A program made the translations under genes and the position numbers. Source: JACCTH01 sp050741915 (GTDB lineage: Bacteria > Actinomycetota > Acidimicrobiia > Spongiisociales > ZC4RG35). From it: a stretch of 43,616 nucleotides of DNA. Within the stretch, counting starts at the first letter, position 1. Every line of letters starts with the position of its first letter. The stretch is from the NCBI GenBank assembly GCA_050741915.1, contig JBOGEX010000016.1, forward strand, positions 1-43,616, given 5' to 3'. Of the stretch, positions 25,373-33,933 are shown piece after piece. The notes under the pieces were generated by a model. That model did not search any database. It had not been told where the DNA came from and saw only the letters and a list, made by a program, of their open reading frames with translations.

Positions 25373-26273
25373 CCATCAGCACTGGGCCATTGGGGCCGTC
25401 TGAGTAGACCAGGTTCTCGGGATGAGCGGGATCGAGCATTAAGCCGTCGTTGGCATATTCGGCGTTGCGGGCGTGGAAGTCGGCGCCCGCCAGACCCGCG
25501 ACGTTGAATCCCTCGGCGGCGGCGACGTAGGGATCTCCGAACCGAGCGACCGCGGCGACCGTCGCCTCATAGAGACGATCTACGGCCAACAAAGCGGCGG
25601 CGTCGGGAGTACTCGGGCCGGCGATCATCACCATTCCTGGCGTTGCCATCCCGTGCGACTGGTGGTCAACCATGGCAATCCCCTCCGGGCTCCGGAACGA
25701 AGCCACCCAGGAGGCGGATGCGTTGGCCAGGGCCAGCATCGCCAGCGCGCAAGTAGCCAGCGCCCGCCGCATTCTGCGAGTTGGCGCCACCGATTCCCAA
25801 ATCAGGTAGAGGGCGGCGAGCTCGATCAGCTTGATGGCGAGACCGACTTGTTCGGGAGCATGACCGTTGAGCGATTCAATCCAGTAGCCCACGAGCGAAG
25901 CAAGCACCAGCAAACTGGCGAGAAGGCGGTAGCGACGCCCAGTCAGCAGCCGGCGAATCACCCAGGCGGTGGCAGCGGCAGAGGCGAGAAACAGAACTCG
26001 CCATCCAGGCTGGGAAGCCGCAACGGCGAGGCCGGCGTGGGCGGCGCCCGATACTGCGAGGAGGCAGGTGAACACCTTGGTGCGAGGATCGAGCCTTCGG
26101 TACGTCGATGAGGATCCGAATCGCAGCCACGGCCAGCCAGCGATAGCGAGCAAGCCCACTGCCCAGAGCACAGCCCAATGCGCGCCCAGCACGTCGTACA
26201 TCATCGAACCCATCTCGCCGCTGAATCCCGCCGGAGTCTCTCCACCGTGGAGAATCAGGCCTTGGCGAGTCAT
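25101..26273 (-). CDS. Multi-pass membrane protein with His/Met/Cys-rich extracytoplasmic domain
   Basis: 390-aa protein. About six hydrophobic helices lie between residues 30 and 195, followed by an extracytoplasmic domain of about 190 residues. That domain has DHQSHGMATPGM (204-214 region), WHKHEQVC (321-328), a second Cys in GLCPVGS (346) and SMMHVWVVP (358-366). The spacing of His, Met and paired Cys suggests metal binding, possibly copper; this is inference. It is last in a run after the response regulator, kinase and a small membrane protein. Its ATG overlaps the preceding stop (ATGA). No named family is recognised. Confidence 0.75.
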   Translation of the reverse strand: MTRQGLILHGGETPAGFSGEMGSMMYDVLGAHWAVLWAVGLLAIAGWPWLRFGSSSTYRRLDPRTKVFTCLLAVSGAAHAGLAVAASQPGWRVLFLASAAATAWVIRRLLTGRRYRLLASLLVLASLVGYWIESLNGHAPEQVGLAIKLIELAALYLIWESVAPTRRMRRALATCALAMLALANASASWVASFRSPEGIAMVDHQSHGMATPGMVMIAGPSTPDAAALLAVDRLYEATVAAVARFGDPYVAAAEGFNVAGLAGADFHARNAEYANDGLMLDPAHPENLVYSDGPNGPVLMGVMYETEGLRSAAPGGDGLIWHKHEQVCFSLFPPGLAGLVDPLGLCPVGSLALPTTNSMMHVWVVPGAPQRFGDLDEEWKRGYLSSLPDA

Positions 26274-26680
26274 TTGTTGTCCTTTCTTTGTTTGGGGACT
26301 GTGAAGAAGATCGCCCCGGGGAGGATCACCCTGGTGAGGACGGCAACCAGCAAGAGCCCGGTCCCGGCCAAGAAGACCGCCAGCGCCAGGTCAACAGCGG
26401 CCCACACCAAGAAAAGCCAATGGAGGCCGCGGACAAAGCGAAATCGTCCGGTCCGAATCCGGGCGCGAAGGATCAGGAGAACCACGGTAAGGAGAAACGA
26501 GGTCAAAGCCCCTCCGGCGCGGATGTTCCCGGAAAATCCCGCCATGGCCATCGCCTCGACGGCGGTGACAAGATAGAGCGCAGCCTCCAATCCGAGCAAC
26601 GAGGCCGCCAGGTCGCGCCGGTCCCGGTGGGGTTCGGTGGCCACCCGCAAAGGGCTAGGAGACAGTGTTGCTGTTGTCAT
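26270..26680 (-). CDS. Four-helix membrane protein, unknown function
   Basis: 136 aa from the ATG at 26680 (MTTATLSPSP). Four hydrophobic segments lie at roughly residues 24-50, 54-72, 80-103 and 106-128, with a Lys-rich C-terminus (PKQRKDNK). It sits between the kinase gene and the His/Met-rich membrane protein and overlaps the latter by 4 nt, so the two are probably translated together and may form a complex. An alternative start eight codons upstream exists. Confidence 0.7.
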   Translation of the reverse strand: MTTATLSPSPLRVATEPHRDRRDLAASLLGLEAALYLVTAVEAMAMAGFSGNIRAGGALTSFLLTVVLLILRARIRTGRFRFVRGLHWLFLVWAAVDLALAVFLAGTGLLLVAVLTRVILPGAIFFTVPKQRKDNK

Positions 26681-26748
26681 CCCCAGAGACTCGGCCCCGA
26701 TCATTGGCGCCGGGTTGGAAAATGATTAGAAGCGGATGAGAAGGAACT

Positions 26749-28116
26749 TCAGGCCCGGGGAAGTCGAAGGGTGAACTCAACCCCGCCATCACCGCGATTG
26801 GCGGCTCGGAGGCTTCCACTGTTACGAACCGCCAGCTCGCGAGCAATGGCGAGACCAAGGCCGGTTCCGCCGTTGGCGCTTCGCGCCGGGTCGGCCCGGT
26901 AGAAGCGATCGAAGATCCGCTCGATCTCGCTCTCGGGGATTCCCTGACCGCGATCAGAGACAACAACGTTGACCTCCGCACCGTCGGCGCTTGCCCGGAC
27001 TTCGATTGGCGGTTGGCCGTGAATGACGGCGTTTTCGATCAGGTTGGTCAGAAGCCGGGTGAGGTCTTCAGGGTTGGCCTTCACCCCTGGATCGGTGTCG
27101 ATCTGCAAGACAACTTCGGCACCCGTTCGCGTTATGGCCTCTTCGAGGACCTGCGCGATCGAAACCGCAGTTCGCGGGTGCTCCTGCCCGGAATCGAGCC
27201 GGGCCAGGCGCAGCAAGTCGTCGATGAGATTGCCCATCCGCACTGCCGCCTTGCCGGCGTCGGCCAGCGCCCCGTCTCGATCAAGGACATCGGCCTCCGA
27301 ATGTCGTTCCAGGAAGGAGATGTTGGAGCGAATGATCGAAAGCGGATTTCGCAGCTCATGAGAGGCGTCACCGGCGAATTGTCTTTGCCGGCGGAGGCTG
27401 TCGGCCAACCGGTCAAGCATGCGATTGAAGCTGATCGTGAGGGCACCAACTTCGTCGGCGGAGGAAACCGGAGGCAGCCGGCGCATCACATCACCGGTCG
27501 AGGCGATCTCGTCGGTCGTGACTGCGAGTTGGCGTAAGGGCTCAAGGGCTCTCTTAGCTACCAGCCTCGCCACGAGCCAGGCGGCCAGCACAGTGATGAC
27601 CCCCGAGATCAAGAGGACTGCCTGCAAACCCTCGATGTTTTCGTTCACGAGGTCCAGCGACTGACCGGCCAGGACCACGCCCTCGATTTCAAGGTCGGGT
27701 CTGGAGAAGGGGCGGATCGCCAGCCGAATCGCGGTTCCGGGAATCGGCGTCACGGTGTCAACGGCCTCTCCTTCCCGGAGGGCCTGATCGATCAACTCGG
27801 TAGGAACCGAGGGCGGCGCGCCCGCCACTTGTCCGGTGGAGAAGATCGGGGAGCCGTCGACGGTCAGAAGGGCGATGAACTGTTCCGTACCGGCGGCTAT
27901 GTCGACCGGAATCGGCGGCAGGATCGGTCCGGTGAATGCTTCTCCGGGCGCGGTCGCCAAAGCGGAGACGGTGCGTGCGGCGAGATCGACCAAGCTGCGG
28001 TCTTGGGTGACGGGACCGGTTCGCCGCACCAATCCGGTAAGCAAGACGCCAAATATGATCACGGTCAGGGCGGCGACGCCAGTGCCGAACCACGTGAGCC
28101 GGGTGCGGATCTTCAC
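26749..28116 (-). CDS. Two-component sensor histidine kinase
   Basis: 455-aa membrane kinase. It has an N-terminal helix (about 8-30), an extracytoplasmic sensor region of about 130 residues, a second helix (165-186), HAMP (187-240) and the phosphoacceptor motif FAGDASHELRNPLS (His253). ATPase boxes follow: N (LTNLIENAVIHG), G1 (DRGQGIPESE), F (IFDRFYRAD) and G2 (GGTGLGLAIA). The start is GTG at 28116, overlapping the response regulator stop (GTGA). The longer frame upstream lies in the regulator gene. The sensor domain gives no clue to the signal. Confidence 0.92.
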   Translation of the reverse strand: MKIRTRLTWFGTGVAALTVIIFGVLLTGLVRRTGPVTQDRSLVDLAARTVSALATAPGEAFTGPILPPIPVDIAAGTEQFIALLTVDGSPIFSTGQVAGAPPSVPTELIDQALREGEAVDTVTPIPGTAIRLAIRPFSRPDLEIEGVVLAGQSLDLVNENIEGLQAVLLISGVITVLAAWLVARLVAKRALEPLRQLAVTTDEIASTGDVMRRLPPVSSADEVGALTISFNRMLDRLADSLRRQRQFAGDASHELRNPLSIIRSNISFLERHSEADVLDRDGALADAGKAAVRMGNLIDDLLRLARLDSGQEHPRTAVSIAQVLEEAITRTGAEVVLQIDTDPGVKANPEDLTRLLTNLIENAVIHGQPPIEVRASADGAEVNVVVSDRGQGIPESEIERIFDRFYRADPARSANGGTGLGLAIARELAVRNSGSLRAANRGDGGVEFTLRLPRA

Positions 28117-28784
28117 ACGCTTCTGAGCACGTATCCCACCCCCCGCACCGTGTGCAGGAGCGAGGGCGGGTCGGAGTCGTCGAGCTTGCGCCGGAGATAG
28201 CGCACATAGACGTCGACCACGTTCGACGAGGTGTCGGCGTCGAGACTCCAAACCGCCTCGAGGATCTGGGACCGGCTCAGAACCTGGCCGCGATGGCGCA
28301 GGAGATACTCGAGTAGCCGGAACTCGAGAGCGGTGAGATCGACAATGGTGCTTCCTCGCCGAACTAGGTGTCCACTCAGATCCATCTCCAGATCTCCACA
28401 ACTCAGAAGCGTTGGGGTGCTCGGCTCGTGTCGGCGAAGGAGAGTCCGGACTCTCGCCATGAGCTCTTCGTGGGCGAAGGGCTTGACCAGGTAGTCGTCG
28501 GCTCCACTGTCGAGCCCGTGCACCCGGTCGGCGATGGCATCGCGGGCGGTGAGCATCAAGACCGGGGTGTCGCCTGCCGACCGGATCCGACGGCAGACAT
28601 CGATGCCATCCATTCCCGGCAGCATCAGGTCGAGCAAGACCAGGTCGGGAGCCCTGGCCCGGGCTCGATCGAGGGCGTTGATCCCATCGCTCACCGTCTC
28701 CACTTCGTAGCCTTCGTAGCCAAGGGCGCGACGCAGCGAGGTCGCCAGCAGTGGGTCGTCTTCGACCACCAGGATGCGGACCAT
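28113..28784 (-). CDS. OmpR/PhoB-family response regulator
   Basis: 223-aa regulator. The receiver domain has acidic residues VVEDD, phosphoacceptor Asp52 (LLDLMLPGMDG), Thr in MLTARD and Lys in YLVKPF. The C-terminal winged helix carries LTALEFRLLEYLLRHRGQVLSR and VYVRYLRRKL. The layout resembles MprA/TrcR-type actinobacterial regulators. It is translated just ahead of its kinase. The gap of 72 bp to the divergent SRPBCC gene must hold its promoter. Confidence 0.93.
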   Translation of the reverse strand: MVRILVVEDDPLLATSLRRALGYEGYEVETVSDGINALDRARARAPDLVLLDLMLPGMDGIDVCRRIRSAGDTPVLMLTARDAIADRVHGLDSGADDYLVKPFAHEELMARVRTLLRRHEPSTPTLLSCGDLEMDLSGHLVRRGSTIVDLTALEFRLLEYLLRHRGQVLSRSQILEAVWSLDADTSSNVVDVYVRYLRRKLDDSDPPSLLHTVRGVGYVLRSV

Positions 28785-28856
28785 GGCCGAAATGCTGGCA
28801 CAGTTGGGTTAGAGGACGATGAGAATCGGCCGGGGTTGCCGGTTTATCGTGCCGCC

Positions 28857-29363
28857 ATGCCCACTGAGAGCTTTTCGCACCGAGGCCTGGCCCGGGCCTC
28901 CGCGGAGCACATCTGGGTTGAGTTGCAGAAGCCCGATACCTGGCGACGGATAGGCGGGGTCAGCAGAATCAGTGGGGAACGTTTCGACGACCGCGGCGAT
29001 CTCCTTGGTTACGAGTTTGCGATCGAGACCGCGGGTCAGGAATACCACGGCTCGGCCCGGAGGCTGGCCGGAGAGCGACTCCGGCGAATGGTGATCCGTA
29101 TTGACTCCTCCTTGCTCGAAGGTCAGATCGCGGTCGACCTCAAGCCTCAGGAAAAAGACACCTGGGTGGAACTGACCATGTCGATGGCATCCAAAGGCTT
29201 TGTGTCTTCGATGCTCTTTCCCGTGATCAGCAAGGCAGTGACAGGTGGCTTCGATAAGGCGGTCAAGGCCTTCTTCGACTCGCTTGCGGCTCAACACCGG
29301 CCGCCGACAGCCGATATTCCCATTCAGGATGAGCACCGAGGAGGCCAGTCGACAGGCGTATAG
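28857..29363 (+). CDS. SRPBCC family protein
   Basis: 168-aa protein with FSHRGLARASAEHIWVELQKPDTWRRIGGV at its N-terminus (written in two parts in the family: strand 1, then the helix with the conserved Trp), and a C-terminal helix GFDKAVKAFFDSLAA. This is the polyketide-cyclase/START-like hydrophobic ligand fold. The start is ATG 28857; the frame extends further upstream but lies antisense to the response regulator. Its last 35 nt overlap the HD-GYP gene. The ligand is unknown. Confidence 0.78.
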   Translation: MPTESFSHRGLARASAEHIWVELQKPDTWRRIGGVSRISGERFDDRGDLLGYEFAIETAGQEYHGSARRLAGERLRRMVIRIDSSLLEGQIAVDLKPQEKDTWVELTMSMASKGFVSSMLFPVISKAVTGGFDKAVKAFFDSLAAQHRPPTADIPIQDEHRGGQSTGV

Positions 29364-30990
29364 CAACGGCGAGCGCTGGCGCTCGCATCGCTTCGCCTCG
29401 TTTGCGATTAGGACCGTCGCTTTCTTGGCACCGCTGGCCGTTGGGTTCCTCGCCGCCCGAACGGTCGCCTCGATGCTCGAGGGGCCGGTTGGGGTTTCGG
29501 GGGTGATCGGCTGGTGGGGAGCGGTGATCGGATCAGCCACATTGGCCTCCCACCTCACCGATCGTCTCAGCCGCCGTCTGCTGCCGCTCTCGGTATTGCT
29601 CAACCTGAGCCTGGCCTTTCCCGACCGCACACCTTCGCGCTTCGGGCTGGCGTTACGGAGCGGCAATGTCACCGAGCTCAAGGCCCGGCTCGAGCAGGCG
29701 ACTCAGGCTGGCAAGACGGATCTCGCCGAGGCGACCGAGGTCATCCTTGCCCTGGTGGCCGCTATCTCCCAGCACGACCGACGAACCAGAGGCCACGCCG
29801 AACGCACCCGCGCCTATACCGACCTCCTCGCCGCCGAACTGGCGCTCCCCTCCGACGATCGGGACAAGCTGCGCTGGGCAGCCCTCTTGCACGACATCGG
29901 CAAGCTTTCGGTACCGGCGGAGATCCTCAACAAGCCCAGCCGCTTGTCGGAGGACGAATTCGCCACCATCAAGCAACACCCCCTCGAGGGCATGCGTCTC
30001 ATCGCCCCGATTCGCGATTGGCTGGGTCCATGGGCGCTGACGATCGAGCATCACCACGAACGATGGGATGGATCCGGCTACCCAGCCGGACTCTCGGGAA
30101 CGGACATATCTCTCGGAGCCCGAATCGTCTCGGTCGCCGATGCCTACGACGTGATGGTCAGCGGCCGTTCATACCAACAGAAATTCTCTCACTCAGAGGC
30201 CCGGGCGGAAGTGGCAAGGCATTCCGGCTCTCAATTCGACCCCCGGGTTGTGCGGGCCTTGATGGAGATATCTCTCGGCCGGCTTCGCTGGATCACGGGT
30301 CCCCTGGCGGGTTTGGCAGACCTCCCGCTGATTAGACCCCTGCAAGCCCTGGGCAGAGATGTAGCGACGGTGGTTACGGCTGGCGCCGTCACCATCGCGG
30401 CCGGGTCAGGCCTGATTCCGATCTCGGGCCTCCACCTGGCGCCGAGCGTCCCGCCCGTCAGCCGTACCGTTGCGGTGGTTCCACCGGGAGCGAGTGCGGC
30501 GGCCGGCACCGAAGAGCCGACGACGGCCGGGAGTCTGCCACCAAGTCCCGAGGTCACCACGACTGCCGGGGCCGAGACCACGACATCTTCGAGCTCTGCT
30601 GTCGCCTCCACTACGACCACCACTTCGATCATGGTCACTACCCCCACCATCGCAACGACGCTCCAGCCTCCGACACCTACGACATCAACCACTGCCAGCC
30701 CCACCACCACCGCCCCAGGTGAGTTGACAGCCAACAACGATCAAGCACTCACCCGACCAAACGACAAGGTCAACATCGGAGTACTCGACAACGACACCGG
30801 ACCGTACGATCGATCGAGCCTGCAGGTCGTGCAGGCGCCATCGTCGGGTGCCGCCGAGGTATGGGCCGGCGGGAGGATCCGCTATACGGCCGCCGCGAGC
30901 TTCTCGGGCACCGTCACCTTCGTCTACCAGGTTTGCACGACCGGTGGCGGCAGCTGCGATACCGCCACCGTCACCGTCACCGTTTCCTGA
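29329..30990 (+). CDS. HD-GYP phosphodiesterase-type protein with transmembrane helices and C-terminal Ig-like domain
   Basis: 553 aa. Two or three membrane helices lie in residues 26-98. A cytoplasmic HD-GYP domain (about 135-320) follows, with LLHDIGKLSVP (His188, Asp189) and HHHERWDGSGYPAG (241-254). Another helix (about 345-366), a Thr/Ser/Pro-rich linker (390-465) and a bacterial Ig-like or cadherin-like domain (468-553, NDQALTRPNDKVNI...VLDNDTG) complete it. HD-GYP domains hydrolyse cyclic di-GMP or similar dinucleotides. The external domain suggests linkage of surface contact to nucleotide signalling. ATG 29329 has AGG directly in front, so the start is less sure. Confidence 0.85.
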   Translation: MSTEEASRQAYSNGERWRSHRFASFAIRTVAFLAPLAVGFLAARTVASMLEGPVGVSGVIGWWGAVIGSATLASHLTDRLSRRLLPLSVLLNLSLAFPDRTPSRFGLALRSGNVTELKARLEQATQAGKTDLAEATEVILALVAAISQHDRRTRGHAERTRAYTDLLAAELALPSDDRDKLRWAALLHDIGKLSVPAEILNKPSRLSEDEFATIKQHPLEGMRLIAPIRDWLGPWALTIEHHHERWDGSGYPAGLSGTDISLGARIVSVADAYDVMVSGRSYQQKFSHSEARAEVARHSGSQFDPRVVRALMEISLGRLRWITGPLAGLADLPLIRPLQALGRDVATVVTAGAVTIAAGSGLIPISGLHLAPSVPPVSRTVAVVPPGASAAAGTEEPTTAGSLPPSPEVTTTAGAETTTSSSSAVASTTTTTSIMVTTPTIATTLQPPTPTTSTTASPTTTAPGELTANNDQALTRPNDKVNIGVLDNDTGPYDRSSLQVVQAPSSGAAEVWAGGRIRYTAAASFSGTVTFVYQVCTTGGGSCDTATVTVTVS

Positions 30991-31051
30991 TCGAATAACG
31001 AGACGCGTTTTAGAGTCTTCTCGGGGTATATGATCCCAAAGGGAGGCTCGA

Positions 31052-31291
31052 TTGGGTTACGTAATGGCCTCGGCGATGATGCTCATCGCCGGATATCTAG
31101 CTGCGAGAAAGACGACGGACGATCTGGAGGCCTTTCGGCCCGGACCTCCCCGGTTGGCCGACCTCCTGGTCTTCGTCGTCTCCTTCTTGGTGGTGGTCGT
31201 GATCGATCTCGCCCTGGCGCCCTATTTCCCGGCCGATCCGATGACGTTCCGGTGCCGGCCCCCGTCCTGCATCATCATCCCGATGGTCTAA
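31052..31291 (+). CDS. Small membrane protein, unknown function
   Basis: 79 aa from TTG 31052, supported by GGGAGG 5 nt upstream. Two hydrophobic segments lie near residues 2-18 and 37-58. The C-terminus has two Cys-containing turns (FRCRPPSCIIIP). It follows the HD-GYP gene by 61 bp. No family is recognised. An internal ATG at 31064 would remove part of the first helix. Confidence 0.55.
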   Translation: MGYVMASAMMLIAGYLAARKTTDDLEAFRPGPPRLADLLVFVVSFLVVVVIDLALAPYFPADPMTFRCRPPSCIIIPMV

Positions 31292-31319
31292 AGCCGGAGC
31301 GGACCTTAAGAAACCAGAA

Positions 31320-31712
31320 ACCGTGCCCGCGTTTCGGTGGAGCAATGGTTGGGTACGAAACCAGCCCACACGCTGGGTCTACGGCATCGGGGATGTGCCT
31401 ACGTTTGGGCGGATCCTGGGGACTGCCGAGTTCCTGGCCGGGATCAGCCTTGCGCTTCGTCCACTCCTTCCACGGCTTGCCGCGGCAGGGCGGTCTTTGC
31501 GACCGTGCTTTTCATACGGTGAGCTTTCTCTTCAGCGCCCCTTGGGGTCTTGCAACCGGATGGTTTCCCGCGGCTTTCGACGATGCCGGGACAGTTCCTC
31601 GCCAAGGACATGATGTTCCTGGCAGCGTCGATCTTCGTCCTCCGGGACTCATTGTTGGCCAGACGGCGGGCCCGACGGCCGGTGCGAGTTGAGGCAGAAG
31701 CCCCGCGTGAGT
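31320..31712 (+). pseudogene. DUF417 (YkgB/RclC-like) membrane protein remnant
   Basis: Pieces of one membrane protein appear in successive frames: YGIGDVPTFGRILGTAEFLA and GISLALRPLLPRLAA in one frame, AVFATVLF in a second, TVSFLFSAPWGLATGWFPAAF in a third, and GQFLAKDMMFLAASIFVLRDSLLARR back in the second. Order and spacing match the DUF417 family (C-terminal GQFLLKD-type motif). At least three frameshifts make it non-functional unless the assembly is wrong. Confidence 0.75.
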
Positions 31713-31855
31713 TTTGCTCTTCGTGGCCAAAAAGATCTAGAAAGGTGATGGCCAAGCGGGCGAGCCGGGCGTAACGGGTAGATCGCCCCTGAATGTCGGT
31801 CCTACACCCGATTTACGCCCCAGGGTTATGAACATTGTCCAGCAGCGTCTACGGC
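31713..31855 (+). repeat. Second dispersed repeat, copy 2
   Basis: Same order of blocks as 24446-24545, with an insertion of about 14 nt after GATCTAG. It continues as CCCCAGGGTT then a degenerate palindrome ending CAGCAGCGTCTACGGCC. That last part matches the hairpin at 43458-43496, linking the three sites as one repeat family. Confidence 0.7.
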
Positions 31856-31876
31856 CTACAGAATCACGGCGCCACT

Positions 31877-32160
31877 GATTTGCTTTGCTCCCCGGGCCGG
31901 CGTCCACCCTCTCCGCCACCAAATTCGGTCACTGGCGAACGCTTCCCGGCAAATCCGGTCGCTGGCGCCCGGTGCTCGTTCGCCAGCTACCGGATTAGCA
32001 AGAAGGCGGGCGTGAGCGACCGAATTTCGGGTGGGCGGGAGCGCCTGTTCGTTCTCCCGGCCGGACCCAGCCCCCATCCATCACGGTTCCGTCGGCACCA
32101 CATATTTCCTTGGCCGATCCATCTCGGGCGTCGCCGCCAGGGGCGTAATGCTTGTTGGGT
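31877..32160 (-). repeat. Dispersed 284-bp non-coding repeat, copy B
   Basis: Inverted relative to copy A (24157-24440). It fills almost the whole gap between the DUF417 remnant and atpC. A 73-codon minus-strand frame inside it has no counterpart in copy A and is not a gene. Confidence 0.85.
31921..32027. repeat. Four-unit 21-nt palindromic array, element B
   Basis: Direct units at 31921-31941 and 31951-31971, inverted units at 31977-31997 and 32007-32027; spacers 9, 5 and 9 nt. The first unit is AAATTCGGT followed by CACTGGCGAACG. Confidence 0.85.
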
Positions 32161-32181
32161 TCGCTTTAGGTTTTACCCGGG

Positions 32182-32502
32182 TTAGGTAGCTTCCTCCGCC
32201 AGTTCCGTCGCCACCCGCACCGCTTCCGCGCGGGTCCCTTGGGTGATCTGAGCCCGGTCCGTGAGCAGTGTCACCTGGTTAGCGAGCACCTGGAGAAAGC
32301 CGCCGTGAACCCCGATGATGGTCCTGGTGCCATCGATGCCCTCGACCTCCACTGCCGAGGTGACGAGCGACGCCAGCAAGGGTTCGTGGTCGGCCAGGAT
32401 CCCGATCTCACCATCGGGAGTCCGAGCGACGACAAAGTTTGCTTCCCCCGACCAAACGGTGGCCTCGGGCGAAACGACGTCGACACGGAAGGGCTTGGCC
32501 AT
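32182..32502 (-). CDS. atpC: ATP synthase F1 epsilon subunit
   Basis: 106-aa central-stalk subunit. The N-terminal beta-sandwich is complete (FRVDVVSPEATVWSGEA, GEIGILADHEPLLASL, VHGGFLQVLANQVTLLTD). After it only about 20 residues of helix remain (AEAVRVATELAEEAT), against two helices in E. coli-type proteins of about 135 aa. The autoinhibitory second helix is therefore missing. Start ATG overlaps the atpD stop (TGATG). Last gene of the operon. Confidence 0.93.
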   Translation of the reverse strand: MAKPFRVDVVSPEATVWSGEANFVVARTPDGEIGILADHEPLLASLVTSAVEVEGIDGTRTIIGVHGGFLQVLANQVTLLTDRAQITQGTRAEAVRVATELAEEAT

Positions 32503-33923
32503 CAGGCGGTTTTCTCGAGCTCCCGGGCCTTGGCGGCAACATCGTCGGCATCCCCGACCATGTAGAAGGCCTGCTCGGGGTATTTGTCCATGTCGCCGGC
32601 CAGGATTGCCTTGAACGAAGCGATCGTCTGCTCCCTTGGGGTGTAAACCCCCGCCTGACCGGTGAACTGCTCGGCTACGAACATCGGCTGGGCAAAAAAA
32701 CGCTGAATCCGCCGGGCCCGGTTGACCGTGAGCTTGTCCTCTTCCGACAACTCGTCCATCCCCAGGATGGCGATGATGTCGGTGAGGTCCTTATACCGCT
32801 GCAGGACCCGCTGCACCTCGACGGCAGTGTCATAGTGCTCGTCGCCCACGATCTGGGGGTCGAGGGCGCGGCTGGTCGAGTCAAGGGGATCAACGGCCGG
32901 ATAGATCCCGAGGGCGGTAAGCGGTCGCGAAAGCACCGTGGTGGCGTCGAGGTGGGCGAAGGCCGTGTGCGGTGCCGGGTCGGTGATGTCGTCCGCCGGG
33001 ACATAGATCGCTTGGAGCGAAGTGATCGATCGACCCTTCAGTGAGGTGATCCGCTCCTGCAGAGCCCCCATCTCGCCCGCCAGGGTCGGTTGATAACCCA
33101 CCGCCGAGGGCATCCGGCCGAGGAGTGTCGACACCTCCGAACCGGCTTGCGTGAAACGGAAGATGTTGTCGATGAACAGCAAAACATCCTGGCGCTGCTC
33201 GTCCCTGAAGTACTCGGCCATGGTCAACGCAGACAGCGCCACCCGCAGCCGCACGCCGGGCGGCTCGTCCATTTGACCAAAGACGAGGACCGCCTTGTCG
33301 ATCACGCCCGACTCGATCATCTCCAGGTAGAGATCGTTGCCCTCGCGAGTGCGCTCGCCGACCCCGGCGAACACCGACACCCCGCCATGCTGTTGGGCCA
33401 CCCGGCGAATCATCTCCTGAATGAGAACAGTCTTGCCGACCCCCGCCCCCCCGAAGAGACCGATCTTCCCCCCTTGGAGGTACGGGCAGATGAGGTCGAG
33501 CACCTTGATCCCGGTCTCGAAGATCTCCTTTTGCGGGGCCATGTCCTCAAAGAGCGGAGGCTGGCGGTGGATCGGCCAACGAGGTTCGTCGAAGGTTCGC
33601 TCGGGAACATCGATGGCGTCTCCCCAAACATTGAAGAGGTGACCCAGGACCTGATCCCCCACCGGAACGGTGATCGGCTCGCCGAGGTTGCGAACCTCCG
33701 CACCTCTGATCAATCCGTCGGTAGGAGCAAGCGCAATCGCCCGGATCTTGTTGCCCCCGAGATGCTGGGCCGTCTCGGCTTTGACGGTCTTTTTCTCGCC
33801 GGCGACAGTGAGGTCGACCTCGAGAGCGTGGAGCAACTCGGGCAAGTGATCGGGGGGAAACTCCACGTCCACCACCGGTCCTGCCACCTTGACAATCCGT
33901 CCGGTTGATAACACTTCAGCCAT
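32502..33923 (-). CDS. atpD: ATP synthase F1 beta subunit
   Basis: 473-aa catalytic subunit. Walker A is GGAGVGKTVLI. The catalytic Glu and arginine regions follow in GVGERTREGNDLYLEM, Walker B in VLLFIDNIFRF, and the DELSEEDK motif near the C-terminus contacts gamma and epsilon. ATG with AGGAG 8 nt upstream. It starts 10 nt after atpG. Confidence 0.97.
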   Translation of the reverse strand: MAEVLSTGRIVKVAGPVVDVEFPPDHLPELLHALEVDLTVAGEKKTVKAETAQHLGGNKIRAIALAPTDGLIRGAEVRNLGEPITVPVGDQVLGHLFNVWGDAIDVPERTFDEPRWPIHRQPPLFEDMAPQKEIFETGIKVLDLICPYLQGGKIGLFGGAGVGKTVLIQEMIRRVAQQHGGVSVFAGVGERTREGNDLYLEMIESGVIDKAVLVFGQMDEPPGVRLRVALSALTMAEYFRDEQRQDVLLFIDNIFRFTQAGSEVSTLLGRMPSAVGYQPTLAGEMGALQERITSLKGRSITSLQAIYVPADDITDPAPHTAFAHLDATTVLSRPLTALGIYPAVDPLDSTSRALDPQIVGDEHYDTAVEVQRVLQRYKDLTDIIAILGMDELSEEDKLTVNRARRIQRFFAQPMFVAEQFTGQAGVYTPREQTIASFKAILAGDMDKYPEQAFYMVGDADDVAAKARELEKTA

Positions 33924-33933
33924 TCCTTAACTC

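Noticed and set aside
31856..32077. 73-codon minus-strand frame in repeat copy B
   Set aside because: The frame is not preserved in copy A, and the sequence is explained by the palindromic array.
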